Positions 52,381 to 60,932 are shown, counted from the stretch's first letter. The stretch is DNA of 64,000 nt from Paenibacillus allorhizosphaerae (GCF_910594985.1 NZ_CAJVCE010000009.1:248001-312000); one strand, 5' to 3'. Notes: generated by a model from the sequence alone, not told the origin. Made by a program: numbers and translations.

Positions 52381-52415
52381 ACTGTAATTATATGCATTAC
52401 AGTTGATTTTGTCAA
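52381..52415 (-). promoter_or_regulatory. Consensus SigA promoter with overlapping dyad operator, rrf2-type gene
   Basis: Minus-strand TTGACA (52410-52415), 17-base spacer and TATAAT (52387-52392), all perfect. The dyad ACTGTAAT-N7-ATTACAGT (52381-52403) covers the -10, so a bound repressor would block RNA polymerase. Confidence 0.85.
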
Positions 52416-52449
52416 CAATAGATGACCATTTAAATATATAACCGAAGCC

Positions 52450-52482
52450 AAAAAAGAGCCGGTGCCTTTGCAGGACCGACTC
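52450..52482 (-). terminator. Terminator of the Gln-rich protein gene
   Basis: Minus-strand GAGTCGGT/ACCGGCTC stem followed by six Ts, shortly after the stop codon. Confidence 0.85.
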
Positions 52483-52497
52483 CTTTGTAATCCGTTC

Positions 52498-52824
52498 TTA
52501 TTGGAAATAAGCATTACGGGCGAATTGTCCTTGCTGCGCCTGACGGCCGGCAATCGACATTTGCGCTACGGTTTGCTCCAATTGGCCGCATACTTGCGCA
52601 ATATGCTGCATTTGCTGCATAGCTGCCTGATGGCCTTGCAGCGCCGTTTGGATCACTTGAGCCGCCTGACGCTCACGCTGTGCCAATATTTCCAGCTGCT
52701 GCGCGTTTTGCTGTTCCTGCTGAAGCATTTGCTGGTACATTTGGCTAGCTTGCTGCGTTTGCTGCATCAACTGTTGTATCGTTTGCTGGCATGCGGCAAT
52801 TTGCCCGTCGATGTTATTGATCAC
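52498..52824 (-). CDS. Glutamine-rich coiled-coil protein of unknown function
   Basis: Protein of 108 residues in which about one third of the positions are glutamine (IQQLMQQTQQASQMYQQML and similar), predicted as a continuous coiled coil from residue 5 to 95, ending GRQAQQGQFARNAYF. No signal peptide or membrane segment. The GTG at 52824 is chosen because AGGAGG is 9 bases upstream; no ATG is available. It has its own terminator. Such composition is seen in small spore- or coat-associated Bacillales proteins, but no homologue is recognised and no function is claimed. Confidence 0.65.
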   Translation of the reverse strand: MINNIDGQIAACQQTIQQLMQQTQQASQMYQQMLQQEQQNAQQLEILAQRERQAAQVIQTALQGHQAAMQQMQHIAQVCGQLEQTVAQMSIAGRQAQQGQFARNAYFQ

Positions 52825-52909
52825 GAATCGGATCCTCCTCAAGAAAATAAGTTTGGACTTATAAGCCCATCCTATTTTGCTTAAAGCATACTCCCCTTAT
52901 GCAGCGAAA

Positions 52910-53911
52910 TTACGGTTTCACGTCATACATCTTGAACAGGTCGTCAAGCATCAAGTTAGCCGCCTTGACGCCGCCCGCCGTATTCCATGTCACGTCGTTT
53001 ACTTTCACCAGCTTGTTGTTTTTAACGGCCTTAATGTTTTTCCAGATCGGGTCATTGAGCCATTCCTGCTCCTGCTTCGTCCCTTTGCCGTCACCGGTTT
53101 CATACGTGAAGTAAAATATTTTGTCAGCCGCTTCGAGTTCGGTCAATCGTTCCTTGGAAATATCCTCAAACGATTTTTCATCGCTTTTCGGATCCGAACG
53201 CGGGAAGCCGATCTGCTTGAAGATGACGCCCGAGAACATATCCCCGTAGTAGTATCTTGTTTTGCCGCCCATAAACCGTACAACGGCCACTTTCTCCTGC
53301 TTGATTTTGTCTCCCGCTTTTTGCTTGAAGTCCTCAATGCGTTTATCGAACGCGGCGATCACTTTCTCGCCTTCCTGCTTTTTGCCTAGCGCTTCGGCAT
53401 AAAGGTTAAAGTTGTTCTTCCACTCGCCGCGAAGCGTTTCGGAGAACACGGTAGGCGCAATCGCTTTTAATTGATCGTAAATTTTTTCTTGGCGCATCTT
53501 GTTGCCGATAATGAGGTCCGGCTTCAGCGAAGCGATCAGCTCCAGATTTGGCTGCGATTCTTCGCCAAGCACTTGAACGCCTTCCAAATCCGCCTTCAAG
53601 TGATCAAACCATGGATTGCCGGTAAACGATTTTACGGCGCCAACCGGCTTTACTCCCAAGGAAAGGAGAGCTTCCGTTCCTTCGTTCGTTAGAATAACGA
53701 CGCGCTTCGGGTTAGACGGGACATCGGACTCTCCCATGGCATGCTTGACTTTATGCGTGCCTTCCGACTTTCCGGCGCTCTGAGCGGCACCTGCCGATGG
53801 CGACGGATTGCCCTGGGACGACCCGCAAGCAGTCAGCCAAACGGACAGCAGCATGACGACAGCCAGCAAGGCCGCTCCTTTAATTCGTAACGATCGACCT
53901 GATAAAAACAT
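52910..53911 (-). CDS. Fe3+-siderophore ABC transporter, substrate-binding lipoprotein (copy 1)
   Basis: Surface receptor of 333 residues for an iron-siderophore, type III periplasmic-binding fold. Lipobox LTACG, then a Ser/Gly/Ala linker. Conserved RVVILTNEGTEALLSLGVKPVG (about 70-91) and NLELIASLKPDLIIGN. AGGGGG precedes the ATG. The neighbouring protein at 54.2 kb is a close paralogue (roughly two-thirds identical by eye), and both share the leader CCCCCTATGTATCGT, so this is a tandem duplication. Fur boxes lie upstream at 54014-54028 and 54078-54092. Confidence 0.92.
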   Translation of the reverse strand: MFLSGRSLRIKGAALLAVVMLLSVWLTACGSSQGNPSPSAGAAQSAGKSEGTHKVKHAMGESDVPSNPKRVVILTNEGTEALLSLGVKPVGAVKSFTGNPWFDHLKADLEGVQVLGEESQPNLELIASLKPDLIIGNKMRQEKIYDQLKAIAPTVFSETLRGEWKNNFNLYAEALGKKQEGEKVIAAFDKRIEDFKQKAGDKIKQEKVAVVRFMGGKTRYYYGDMFSGVIFKQIGFPRSDPKSDEKSFEDISKERLTELEAADKIFYFTYETGDGKGTKQEQEWLNDPIWKNIKAVKNNKLVKVNDVTWNTAGGVKAANLMLDDLFKMYDVKP

Positions 53912-54013
53912 GTTGTATATTCCCCCTATGTATCGTACCGTCTTCAAAACGACAACCGATAGTTTCGCGTGAAGTGATGCCGGGTCAGCCTGAGTGACCG
54001 AAACCAACTCCAT

Positions 54014-54028
54014 TGATAATGATTATCA
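54014..54028. promoter_or_regulatory. Fur box upstream of siderophore-binding protein copy 1
   Basis: TGATAATGATTATCA matches the Bacillus 7-1-7 Fur consensus (TGATAATNATTATCA) at all positions. Confidence 0.9.
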
Positions 54029-54077
54029 TTTACGTTGATAATAGTAAAGGCTTCAGCGCATCTTGTCAACCATTGTT

Positions 54078-54092
54078 TGAAAATGATTCTCA
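54078..54092. promoter_or_regulatory. Second, weaker Fur box upstream of copy 1
   Basis: TGAAAATGATTCTCA matches 12 of the 14 defined positions of the 7-1-7 consensus. With the box at 54014 it forms a pair 64 bases apart. Confidence 0.65.
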
Positions 54093-54116
54093 TAGGCTGT
54101 ACGCCTCACTTATGAT

Positions 54117-54149
54117 GGAAAAAGAGCCGCCCTTTCGGGCCGACTCTTT
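54117..54149 (-). terminator. Terminator of siderophore-binding protein copy 2
   Basis: Minus-strand AAGAGTCGGCCC-GAAA-GGGCGGCTCTT stem with one bulge, followed by Ts, about 22 bases after the stop codon. It insulates copy 1 from copy 2. Confidence 0.75.
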
Positions 54150-54171
54150 CAATGCTGTATGTTTTATGAGA

Positions 54172-55179
54172 TTAAGCTTTAACCCCGTAAAATTGAAACA
54201 ATTCGTCCAGCATCAGGTTCGCCGCTTTGACGCCGCCGGCCGTATTCCAGATCGCATCGTTCACTTTGTACACTTTGTTGTTCTTAACCACTTTCAAGTT
54301 TTTCCACAACGGATCGTTCAGCCATTCCTGCTCCTGCTTGGACCCGTTGCCGTCTCCGGTTTCGTAAGTAAAGTAGAACAGCATATCGGCGTCCGCTTCC
54401 GGCAAACGTTCCTTATTGATTTCATCGGCGAACGTCTCTTTGCTCGGCGATGCCGGGCGTTTGATCCCGATCTGGTTGAAAATAACCCCGGTAAACGTAT
54501 CTTGCTTGTAGATACGGGTTTTCCCCGCCATGAACCGAACGACCGATACGGTTTGGTTCAACTTGTCGCCCGCTTTTTGCTTAAAGTCGTCGATCCGCTT
54601 GTCGAATGCGGCGATCACTTTCTCGCCTTCCGCTTTTTTGTTAAGCGCATCGGCGTACAGCAAGTAATTCGTCTTCCATTCGCCGCGAAGCGTCTCCGAC
54701 ATGACCGTCGGCGCAATCGCTTTGAGCTGTTCGTATATTTTCTCCTGACGCAGCTTGTTGCCGATGATCAGATCGGGCTTCAGCGAGGCGATTAATTCCA
54801 GGTTCGGCTGCGATTCCTCGCCAAGCGGCTGTACGCCTTGCATATCGGCCTTAATATGATCGTACCAAGGGTTACCCGTAAACGACTTCACGGCGCCGAC
54901 CGGCTTCATGCCCAGAGAGAGAAGCGCCTCGGTCCCTTCATTCGTCAAAATGACGACTTTCTTCGGGCTCGCCGGTACATCCGATTCGCCCATTGCGTGC
55001 TTGATTTTGCGTGTCCCTTCGGACTTTCCGGAAGCGGCTCCCGCTGCAGAACCGTTGCTAGGTGATGATGCAGGATTAGAATTGCCTGGCGACGATCCGC
55101 AACCTGCCAGCCATACAGACAATGTCAAGATTAAAGCAAGCAAAGCGGGCATCTTCCAACGGAATGATAAAGAGTGCAT
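54172..55179 (-). CDS. Fe3+-siderophore ABC transporter, substrate-binding lipoprotein (copy 2)
   Basis: Close paralogue of the protein at 52.9 kb, 335 residues. Lipobox LAGCG, linker rich in Ser/Asn/Gly, KVVILTNEGTEALLSLGMKPVG and the same C-terminal NTAGGVKAANLMLDELF. Differences concentrate in the ligand face (KTRIYKQDTFTGVIFNQIG against KTRYYYGDMFSGVIFKQIG), so the two may bind different siderophores. The ATG at 55179 is used. Divergent from the permease operon, with Fur boxes in the shared gap. Confidence 0.92.
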   Translation of the reverse strand: MHSLSFRWKMPALLALILTLSVWLAGCGSSPGNSNPASSPSNGSAAGAASGKSEGTRKIKHAMGESDVPASPKKVVILTNEGTEALLSLGMKPVGAVKSFTGNPWYDHIKADMQGVQPLGEESQPNLELIASLKPDLIIGNKLRQEKIYEQLKAIAPTVMSETLRGEWKTNYLLYADALNKKAEGEKVIAAFDKRIDDFKQKAGDKLNQTVSVVRFMAGKTRIYKQDTFTGVIFNQIGIKRPASPSKETFADEINKERLPEADADMLFYFTYETGDGNGSKQEQEWLNDPLWKNLKVVKNNKVYKVNDAIWNTAGGVKAANLMLDELFQFYGVKA

Positions 55180-55263
55180 ATTTCCCCAATTCCCCCTATG
55201 TATCGTGCAGCCGCGATCGTACGTCAAATCATCATCATACTCGCACGAATCTCACGCCACAAT

Positions 55264-55278
55264 TGATAATGATTATCA
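55264..55278. promoter_or_regulatory. Fur box in the divergent binding-protein/permease gap
   Basis: TGATAATGATTATCA, a perfect 7-1-7 match that extends to ATTGATAATGATTATCAAT. It lies 85 bases upstream of binding protein copy 2. Confidence 0.92.
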
Positions 55279-55326
55279 ATCACACTGCTATCGTAATGGC
55301 TCGCACGAATGATGTCAACAATTATT

Positions 55327-55341
55327 TGATAATGATTCTCA
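55327..55341. promoter_or_regulatory. Fur box upstream of the permease operon
   Basis: TGATAATGATTCTCA differs from the consensus at one position. It is 86 bases upstream of the first permease gene and 48 bases from the neighbouring box. Confidence 0.85.
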
Positions 55342-55426
55342 AAATCATTGACACGCGAATTTCGTTACCCTACAATTAGTTTTATACATTATTCTTCAAC
55401 TAAGTAGCGGAAGCAGGTTTATTTGC

Positions 55427-56437
55427 ATGCAAAGTGTTTTGCAACGCCGCTCCTTCAAATGGACAGGTATAATCGTGGCGCTCTTGCTGCTTCTTATCGC
55501 AATGGCGGGCAGCGTCATGCTCGGTGTTACCAACTATTCCTGGCGCACCGTCCTGTCGGCCTACACCGCATTTGACGGATCGAACAGTCATCTTATTATT
55601 CAAACTTCGCGCGTCCCCCGCGCATGCATCGCCGCCATCGTCGGCGGGAGTCTTGCGGTCGCCGGCGCTTTGATGCAGGCCATCACGCGAAACCCGCTTG
55701 CTTCGCCCAGCATATTCGGCGTCAATGCGGGAGCGGCATTCGCAATCGTACTCATGGTTACTTTTTTCGATATTTCCGGTTTGACGGCGTTCACATGGAT
55801 CGCGTTTGCGGGAGCGGCGATTAGCGCCGGAGGCGTCTACTTTCTCGGCTCGATCGGCCGGGACGGCCTTACACCGATCAAGATCACGCTCGCCGGTTCG
55901 GCGTTAACCGCATTCTTTTCCTCGCTGACGCAAGGTATCTTGCTCGGCAACGGCAAAGCGTTCGACCAGGTGTTGTTTTGGCTCGTCGGCTCGGTTGCCG
56001 GACGCACGATGGATATGCTGCTCGCGGTGCTTCCCTATATGGCGACTGCCATTGTCGCAGCGATGTTCCTCTCGCCTCACATTAATATTATGGCGCTCGG
56101 GGACGATGTGGCCAAAGGCCTCGGCCAGCGAACGATCCTTATTAAGGCATTGGCTGCCATCGTCATCGTCGCGCTGGCCGGCGGCTCGGTGGCCGTAGCC
56201 GGACCTGTCGTCTTCGTCGGCATCATTGTGCCTCACATGGTCCGATTTCTCGTCGGCGGCGACTATCGCTGGATTTTACCTTATTGCGCCGTGCTGGGGG
56301 CGCTGCTGCTCGTAAGCGCCGATCTTGGCGCACGATTCATCGCGATGCCCAAGGAAGTACCCGTTGGCGTGACGACGGCGTTGATCGGCGTTCCGTTCTT
56401 CGTCTACATCGCGCGCAAAGGGGGACAGCAGAAATGA
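55427..56437 (+). CDS. Iron-siderophore ABC transporter permease 1 (FecCD family)
   Basis: Membrane permease of 336 residues with about ten helices. FecCD signatures: RVPRACIAAIVGGSLAVAGA (about 62-81), QAITRNPLASPSIFGVNAGA, and the coupling region GDDVAKGLGQR with VFVGIIVPHMVRFLVG. AGCAGG about 10 bases before the ATG is a modest ribosome site. It is the first gene of a permease-permease-ATPase operon under Fur control. B. subtilis YfiZ-YfhA is the probable type. Confidence 0.93.
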   Translation: MQSVLQRRSFKWTGIIVALLLLLIAMAGSVMLGVTNYSWRTVLSAYTAFDGSNSHLIIQTSRVPRACIAAIVGGSLAVAGALMQAITRNPLASPSIFGVNAGAAFAIVLMVTFFDISGLTAFTWIAFAGAAISAGGVYFLGSIGRDGLTPIKITLAGSALTAFFSSLTQGILLGNGKAFDQVLFWLVGSVAGRTMDMLLAVLPYMATAIVAAMFLSPHINIMALGDDVAKGLGQRTILIKALAAIVIVALAGGSVAVAGPVVFVGIIVPHMVRFLVGGDYRWILPYCAVLGALLLVSADLGARFIAMPKEVPVGVTTALIGVPFFVYIARKGGQQK

Positions 56438-57489
56438 AACGGAAACAAAGCCGTTACATAACGATCCGCGGTCCCCGGTATTCGTTTCTTCTCAATCGCA
56501 AAACGCTGACCGTCGCGTTCCTGCTCGCCATAGCTATGGCAGCTATATTTATCGTCAGCACGGGCATCGGCAGCGTCTTTATTAGCCCGAAGGAAGTCGT
56601 CCTTTCCATCATCGGAAAAGGGTCCGATACGAGCGGCCTTATCATTCGATCGCTGCGGCTTCCGCGGGAAGTGGCGGCGATTCTGGTCGGAGCTTCTCTG
56701 GCCGTAGCCGGAGCGATTTTGCAAGGGGTCGTGCGTAATCCGCTTGCGTCTCCCGATACGATCGGCATGACCGGAGGAGCGACGCTCGGCGCCGTCTCGT
56801 TCTTCTTCTTTTTCTCTGAAAAGGCGAGCATCTCCTGGCTGCCGGTATGCGCCATCATCGGCGCTTTCGCGGCGTCGACCATCGTTTATTTGCTGGCTTG
56901 GAAGCAGGGAGGAATCACGCCGCTGCGCCTGGTGCTGATCGGCATCGGGTTCTCGGCTGCCACCAGCTCGCTATCTTATATGATGATGATCTCGGGACCG
57001 ATCATTCTTGCCAATCAGTCGCTTACGTTTATGACCGGAAGCATCTATGGCGTCTCGTGGGAAAAAGACGTACTGCCGCTGCTTCCATGGGTGCTCATCT
57101 TGCTGCCGCTCGTATTTCTCTTAGCCAGACAGCTTGATAATCAGGAGCTCGGCGACGATGTGGCTCGCGGCGTCGGCAGCAGAGTCGAAAAGGAGCGGTG
57201 GATTTTGCTGCTTCTCAGTGTCGCCTTGGCCGGTGCGGCGGTCGCGATTGGCGGAGCGATCGGCTTCATCAGCCTGATGGCGCCGCATATGGCGCGCAAG
57301 CTGGTCGGCCCCGCTTTCGGCGGGCTGCTGCCTGTCTCGGCGCTGATCGGCGCCATTGTACTGCTGCTAGCCGATCTGGCCGGGCGCGCGCTGATCCCGC
57401 CGCTGGATATCCCTGCCGGCGTGTTCACCGCAGCGATCGGCGCGCCGTTCTTTGTCTACTTGCTGTACCGCAGCCGAAATCGAACGTAA
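56434..57489 (+). CDS. Iron-siderophore ABC transporter permease 2 (FecCD family)
   Basis: Second permease of the heterodimer, 351 residues, about ten helices. LRLPREVAAILVGASLAVAG, GVVRNPLASPDTIGMTGGA, GDDVARGVGSR and GFISLMAPHMARKLVG are the paired family motifs. It overlaps the previous gene by four bases (ATGA), with GGGGGA upstream; an earlier in-frame start inside permease 1 was rejected. Confidence 0.94.
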   Translation: MKRKQSRYITIRGPRYSFLLNRKTLTVAFLLAIAMAAIFIVSTGIGSVFISPKEVVLSIIGKGSDTSGLIIRSLRLPREVAAILVGASLAVAGAILQGVVRNPLASPDTIGMTGGATLGAVSFFFFFSEKASISWLPVCAIIGAFAASTIVYLLAWKQGGITPLRLVLIGIGFSAATSSLSYMMMISGPIILANQSLTFMTGSIYGVSWEKDVLPLLPWVLILLPLVFLLARQLDNQELGDDVARGVGSRVEKERWILLLLSVALAGAAVAIGGAIGFISLMAPHMARKLVGPAFGGLLPVSALIGAIVLLLADLAGRALIPPLDIPAGVFTAAIGAPFFVYLLYRSRNRT

Positions 57490-57530
57490 CCTATGGTCTA
57501 CAGCCTATCTGAACCGGGGAGGACTTCTAC

Positions 57531-58388
57531 ATGAACTTACAATGCGCAGACTGCCACTCGATCCGTTCCAACGGATTATGCCTCCGTTATGGAGAAACGA
57601 CGATATTTCAAGAGCTGAACCTCTGCATTCCTCAAGGGAAAGTGACCGTATTCATCGGCAGCAACGGCTGCGGCAAGTCGACGCTGCTGCGGTCGCTCGC
57701 CCGGCTGCTGAAGCCTCACAGCGGGGAAATCATTTTGGACGGCAGCGATATCTCGTCTCTCTCCACCAAGGATGTTGCACGGCGGCTCGCCATTTTGCCG
57801 CAAGGTCCATCGGCTCCGGAAGGCCTCACGGTGCTTCAACTGGTCAAGCAGGGCCGTTACCCTTACCAGAACTGGCTGCAGCAATGGTCCGAGAAAGATG
57901 AACGCATGGTGCGCAAAGCGCTTGAGCTTACCCATATGACCGATCTCGCAGAGCGGTCCGTCGATTCACTATCCGGCGGCCAGCGGCAGCGTGCCTGGAT
58001 CGCCATGACACTGGCGCAGGAGACGCCGACGATTCTTCTCGACGAGCCGACAACGTATCTCGATTTGGCTCATCAAATCGAAGTGCTCGATCTGCTGCAC
58101 GAGCTGAACGTTCACGAGAACCGCACCATCGTGATGGTGCTTCACGATATTAATCTGGCTTGCCGTTACGCTCATAACATTGTCGCCGTCAAAGACCGGA
58201 AAGTGTGGTCCGAAGGCCCGCCGAGCGAAGTCGTAACGGAACAGCTGATCCGCGACGTATTCGATCTGGAATGCCGTGTCATCGAAGATCCGTTGTTCTT
58301 TACACCGATGGTCGTGCCTTACGGCAAAGGCAAATCACCGGCGAAAGCGCCTGCCGCTTCTGTCGTAAACACCGCTGCTGCGATTTAG
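57531..58388 (+). CDS. Iron-siderophore ABC transporter ATP-binding protein
   Basis: ATPase of 285 residues that powers the importer. Walker A FIGSNGCGKSTLLRSL (about 41-56), Q-loop LPQGPSAPEG, signature DSLSGGQRQRAW (about 146), Walker B TILLDEPTTYLDLAHQ and switch His in VLHDINLA. The C-terminal tail is Pro/Ala-rich. GGGGAGG lies 8 bases before the ATG. B. subtilis uses a separate, shared ATPase (YusV) for several siderophores, whereas here it is in the operon. Confidence 0.95.
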   Translation: MNLQCADCHSIRSNGLCLRYGETTIFQELNLCIPQGKVTVFIGSNGCGKSTLLRSLARLLKPHSGEIILDGSDISSLSTKDVARRLAILPQGPSAPEGLTVLQLVKQGRYPYQNWLQQWSEKDERMVRKALELTHMTDLAERSVDSLSGGQRQRAWIAMTLAQETPTILLDEPTTYLDLAHQIEVLDLLHELNVHENRTIVMVLHDINLACRYAHNIVAVKDRKVWSEGPPSEVVTEQLIRDVFDLECRVIEDPLFFTPMVVPYGKGKSPAKAPAASVVNTAAAI

Positions 58389-58440
58389 ATATCGTACAAC
58401 GCTGCCTCTTTTTGAATGATCGATTTTCAAACGATATACG

Positions 58441-58491
58441 AAAGAACCTTCGGTCCCATATACAGCAATGGGGACCAAAGGTTCTTTTTTT
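58441..58491 (+). terminator. Terminator of the siderophore transport operon
   Basis: AAAGAACCTT(C)GGTCCC paired with GGGACC(A)AAGGTTCTTT, followed by Ts. A very stable hairpin 53 bases after the stop codon. Confidence 0.9.
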
Positions 58492-58693
58492 GCATTGGAT
58501 CGTTCTCTCATATGTGCAACACAACGCACTGCACATTTCGTAAGGTCTGGACCATACGATAACTCCGGGCAGGTTCCGAAACACATCGCCGAATCAGTCC
58601 TCCTAAGCCGGGCCGCAGTGATCCAGGTAATAAATCGCGCTGTGCAGGGAATGCTAGCTAGCAACGATTGGTGAACAGGAGGCACTCGCTGCT
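58492..58693. other. Intergenic region upstream of the 43-residue ORF
   Basis: Non-coding as far as I can see. It contains the dyad ATGTGCA-N11-TGCACAT at 58512-58536, of unknown meaning, and presumably the promoter of the small gene. Confidence 0.35.
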
Positions 58694-58825
58694 ATGAATC
58701 GTGTACAAGTTTTCTTCGAACATTACGGGCTTTCCGTTATTCTTGTAATTGGCGCGCTTCTTGCCATATTCTTCGTATATAAAAACTGGGACAAAATCGT
58801 GATCAAAGGCAGCGGGCGAAAATGA
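58694..58825 (+). CDS. Small single-pass membrane protein (43 residues)
   Basis: Open frame for MNRVQVFFEHYGLSVILVIG, then ALLAIFFVYKNWDKIV and a basic tail (KGSGRK). One transmembrane helix (about residues 12-29) with a positive C terminus, so the tail is probably cytoplasmic. AGGAGG precedes the ATG by 11 bases and a hairpin follows the stop. No family is recognised. It is too short to be certain, but start site, topology and terminator together make it credible. Confidence 0.6.
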   Translation: MNRVQVFFEHYGLSVILVIGALLAIFFVYKNWDKIVIKGSGRK

Positions 58826-58844
58826 CTCATTGCTGCAAACGAAA

Positions 58845-58890
58845 ACAAGCAGGTAGAGAAGAACGGAATGGTTCTTCCCTGCCCGCTTGT
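58845..58890. terminator. Terminator between the small ORF and purD
   Basis: Long imperfect stem: ACAAGC/GCTTGT outside, GAAGAAC/GTTCTTC inside. The T-run is short on both sides. It lies between convergent genes and ends the pur operon. Confidence 0.7.
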
Positions 58891-58926
58891 TGTTCGCTGC
58901 GATAACGTTGTTTGCCTATTACAACG

Positions 58927-60186
58927 TTATACAAGCGCTTTTTTGGCGATATCGGTGCGGTAATGCTTTCCTTGAAAACGAATGCGGTCCGCATCCGCAT
59001 ACGCTTTAGCCCGTGCTTCAGCGATGTCTTTGCCGAGCGCGGTAACGCCCAGAACGCGGCCGCCGTTCGTTACGATTGCGCCATCCTTCACGGCCGTACC
59101 GGCATGGAAGACGATGGCGTTCTGTACCTGATCGAGCCCCTCGATCGGCAGCCCTCTCGGATAAGAGCCCGGATAGCCTTCGGATGCGAGAATGACGCAT
59201 ACCGCCGCTTCATCGCTCCATTCGATGTTCATTTGATCGAGCCGTCCGTTAATGGCCGCAAGAAAAATATCGAGCAAATCGGTTTTCAGCCGCGGCAGCA
59301 CGACCTGCGTTTCCGGATCGCCGAAACGGGCGTTGAACTCGATCGTTTTCGGCCCGTTCGGCGTCAGCATCAAGCCGGCGAACAGCACGCCGCGGAACGG
59401 CCTTCCTTCCGCTACCATCGCTTTCGCCGTCGGCTTAATGATCGTTTCGATAGATTCCTCGATCACCGATTGCGGAATATGCGGCAGCGGCGTATACGTC
59501 CCCATGCCGCCGGTATTCGGACCTTTGTCGCCGTCGAACACAGCCTTGTGATCCTGAGCAGGCACCATCGGACATACCGTCTCTCCATCGACGAAGGAGA
59601 GGATCGACATTTCCTGCCCCGTCAAAAATTCCTCAATGACCACCTGATTGCCGGAATCGCCGAAAATCTTCGCCACCATAATATCATGCAGCGCTTCTTC
59701 CGCTTCTTTGAGCGTCTGGGCTACGACAACGCCTTTTCCCGCAGCAAGCCCATCCGCTTTAATGACGATCGGCGCCTGCTGCTTGCGCAAATACGCCACA
59801 GCCTCGTCATATTGCTCGAATGACTCGTAGGCCGCCGTCGGAATATTGTATTTTCTCAGCAGCTGCTTCGTAAACACTTTGCTGCCCTCGATGATCGCCG
59901 CATTTTGGCGAGGGCCGAACACTGTGATGTTTTTGGCCTCCAGATGATCGACAATCCCTTCCGACAACGGATCGTCCGGGCCGATCACGACCAGATCGAT
60001 CGTATGATCCAGCGCGAACTGTGCGATCTCCTCGAATTGATTCACCTGAATCGGCACACATTCCGCAACCGACGCGATACCGCCGTTACCCGGTGCGCAG
60101 TACAACTCCTGTACCTTCGGGCTTTTGCGCAATGCCCAGCAAATCGCATGCTCGCGGCCGCCGCCGCCTACTACCAATATCCGCAC
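58927..60186 (-). CDS. purD: Phosphoribosylamine-glycine ligase (GAR synthetase)
   Basis: Second step of purine synthesis: ATP-dependent joining of phosphoribosylamine and glycine. The 419 residues show ILVVGGGGREHAICWAL at the N terminus, GPDDPLSEGIVDHLEA, the ATP-grasp lysine region IVIKADGLAAGKGVVVA (about 136-152) and RFGDPETQVVLPRL (about 288). GTG start with AGGGGGAG upstream. It is the last gene of the pur operon, 14 bases after the cyclohydrolase gene. Confidence 0.96.
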   Translation of the reverse strand: MRILVVGGGGREHAICWALRKSPKVQELYCAPGNGGIASVAECVPIQVNQFEEIAQFALDHTIDLVVIGPDDPLSEGIVDHLEAKNITVFGPRQNAAIIEGSKVFTKQLLRKYNIPTAAYESFEQYDEAVAYLRKQQAPIVIKADGLAAGKGVVVAQTLKEAEEALHDIMVAKIFGDSGNQVVIEEFLTGQEMSILSFVDGETVCPMVPAQDHKAVFDGDKGPNTGGMGTYTPLPHIPQSVIEESIETIIKPTAKAMVAEGRPFRGVLFAGLMLTPNGPKTIEFNARFGDPETQVVLPRLKTDLLDIFLAAINGRLDQMNIEWSDEAAVCVILASEGYPGSYPRGLPIEGLDQVQNAIVFHAGTAVKDGAIVTNGGRVLGVTALGKDIAEARAKAYADADRIRFQGKHYRTDIAKKALV

Positions 60187-60200
60187 GACTTCAGCTCCCC

Positions 60201-60932
60201 CTAATTCTTGTTTACGACGAGCAGCTCGGCCGCTCCGTCCGCCAGACGAATCGTTTTGACCAGCAGCGCAATTTTATTCTCATCGTTCAGCGCATTCCAG
60301 TACGTATCGGCAATTTGCTGCGCATCGTCGAACAGCGGTACGAGCGCCGGCTCGCCTTGAAACGACGGCAGCGGGTTTCCGTCTCCCGCATACGTGTGGA
60401 TACAATGTCCGAGGCCGGGCAGCGCCTTCTCATACGAATACGTGTGGCGCAGCGTCTGATCCTCGGTGTTGCCGCTCGACTTCAAAATCGAAAGCTTGTA
60501 CGCAAACTGCTCATCGCGCAGATCGACAATCCCGCTGATGCGCGGCGTGAAGTTTGGTGCGTCCGGCTCATAGGTCCGGGTAGCAAGCGCCGATTCGAAC
60601 GAACCGCCGGCTTGCAGCGCTTCATGAATCGTGTCGGTTTGATCGCCGTTCGTAACGATATGGGCACCGTTCAAATGCTTGACCGGATAATAAATAATTA
60701 AGGACGGGTCCGTCAGCCTGGCCGGGTCTTTCGCTTCCGTTCGCAGGAAGCCGTTCGCTTCCTGAATGAATACCCGGTTACGGCTGTTCTCGCTGCGCCC
60801 CATGATCCAATACACTTGAACAAGGCGCGTGCCGTCCGGCGTTAACCCGAGAATAATGCCGCGTCCCGGATATACGTTCTCCCGCAGGCTATTCAAATAT
60901 TGTTCCGCTTGCGCGGTTCTGGTCGTCGTCAC
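60201..60932 (-). CDS. Stand-alone IMP cyclohydrolase of the PurO-like family
   Basis: Last step of IMP synthesis: closes the ring of FAICAR. The 243-residue protein resembles the archaeal-type PurO/IMP_cyclohyd fold, not the MGS-like domain of bacterial PurH: YPGRGIILGLTPDGTRLVQV (about 21-40), VYWIMGRSENSRNRVF, IYYPVKHLNGAHIVTNGDQTD and TFTPRISG-like NFTPRISGIVD. GTG start with GGGGGAG 7 bases upstream. It lies 19 bases after a separate AICAR formyltransferase gene, in the position where purH stands in other Bacillales, so the two proteins probably replace bifunctional PurH. Confidence 0.88.
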   Translation of the reverse strand: MTTTRTAQAEQYLNSLRENVYPGRGIILGLTPDGTRLVQVYWIMGRSENSRNRVFIQEANGFLRTEAKDPARLTDPSLIIYYPVKHLNGAHIVTNGDQTDTIHEALQAGGSFESALATRTYEPDAPNFTPRISGIVDLRDEQFAYKLSILKSSGNTEDQTLRHTYSYEKALPGLGHCIHTYAGDGNPLPSFQGEPALVPLFDDAQQIADTYWNALNDENKIALLVKTIRLADGAAELLVVNKN

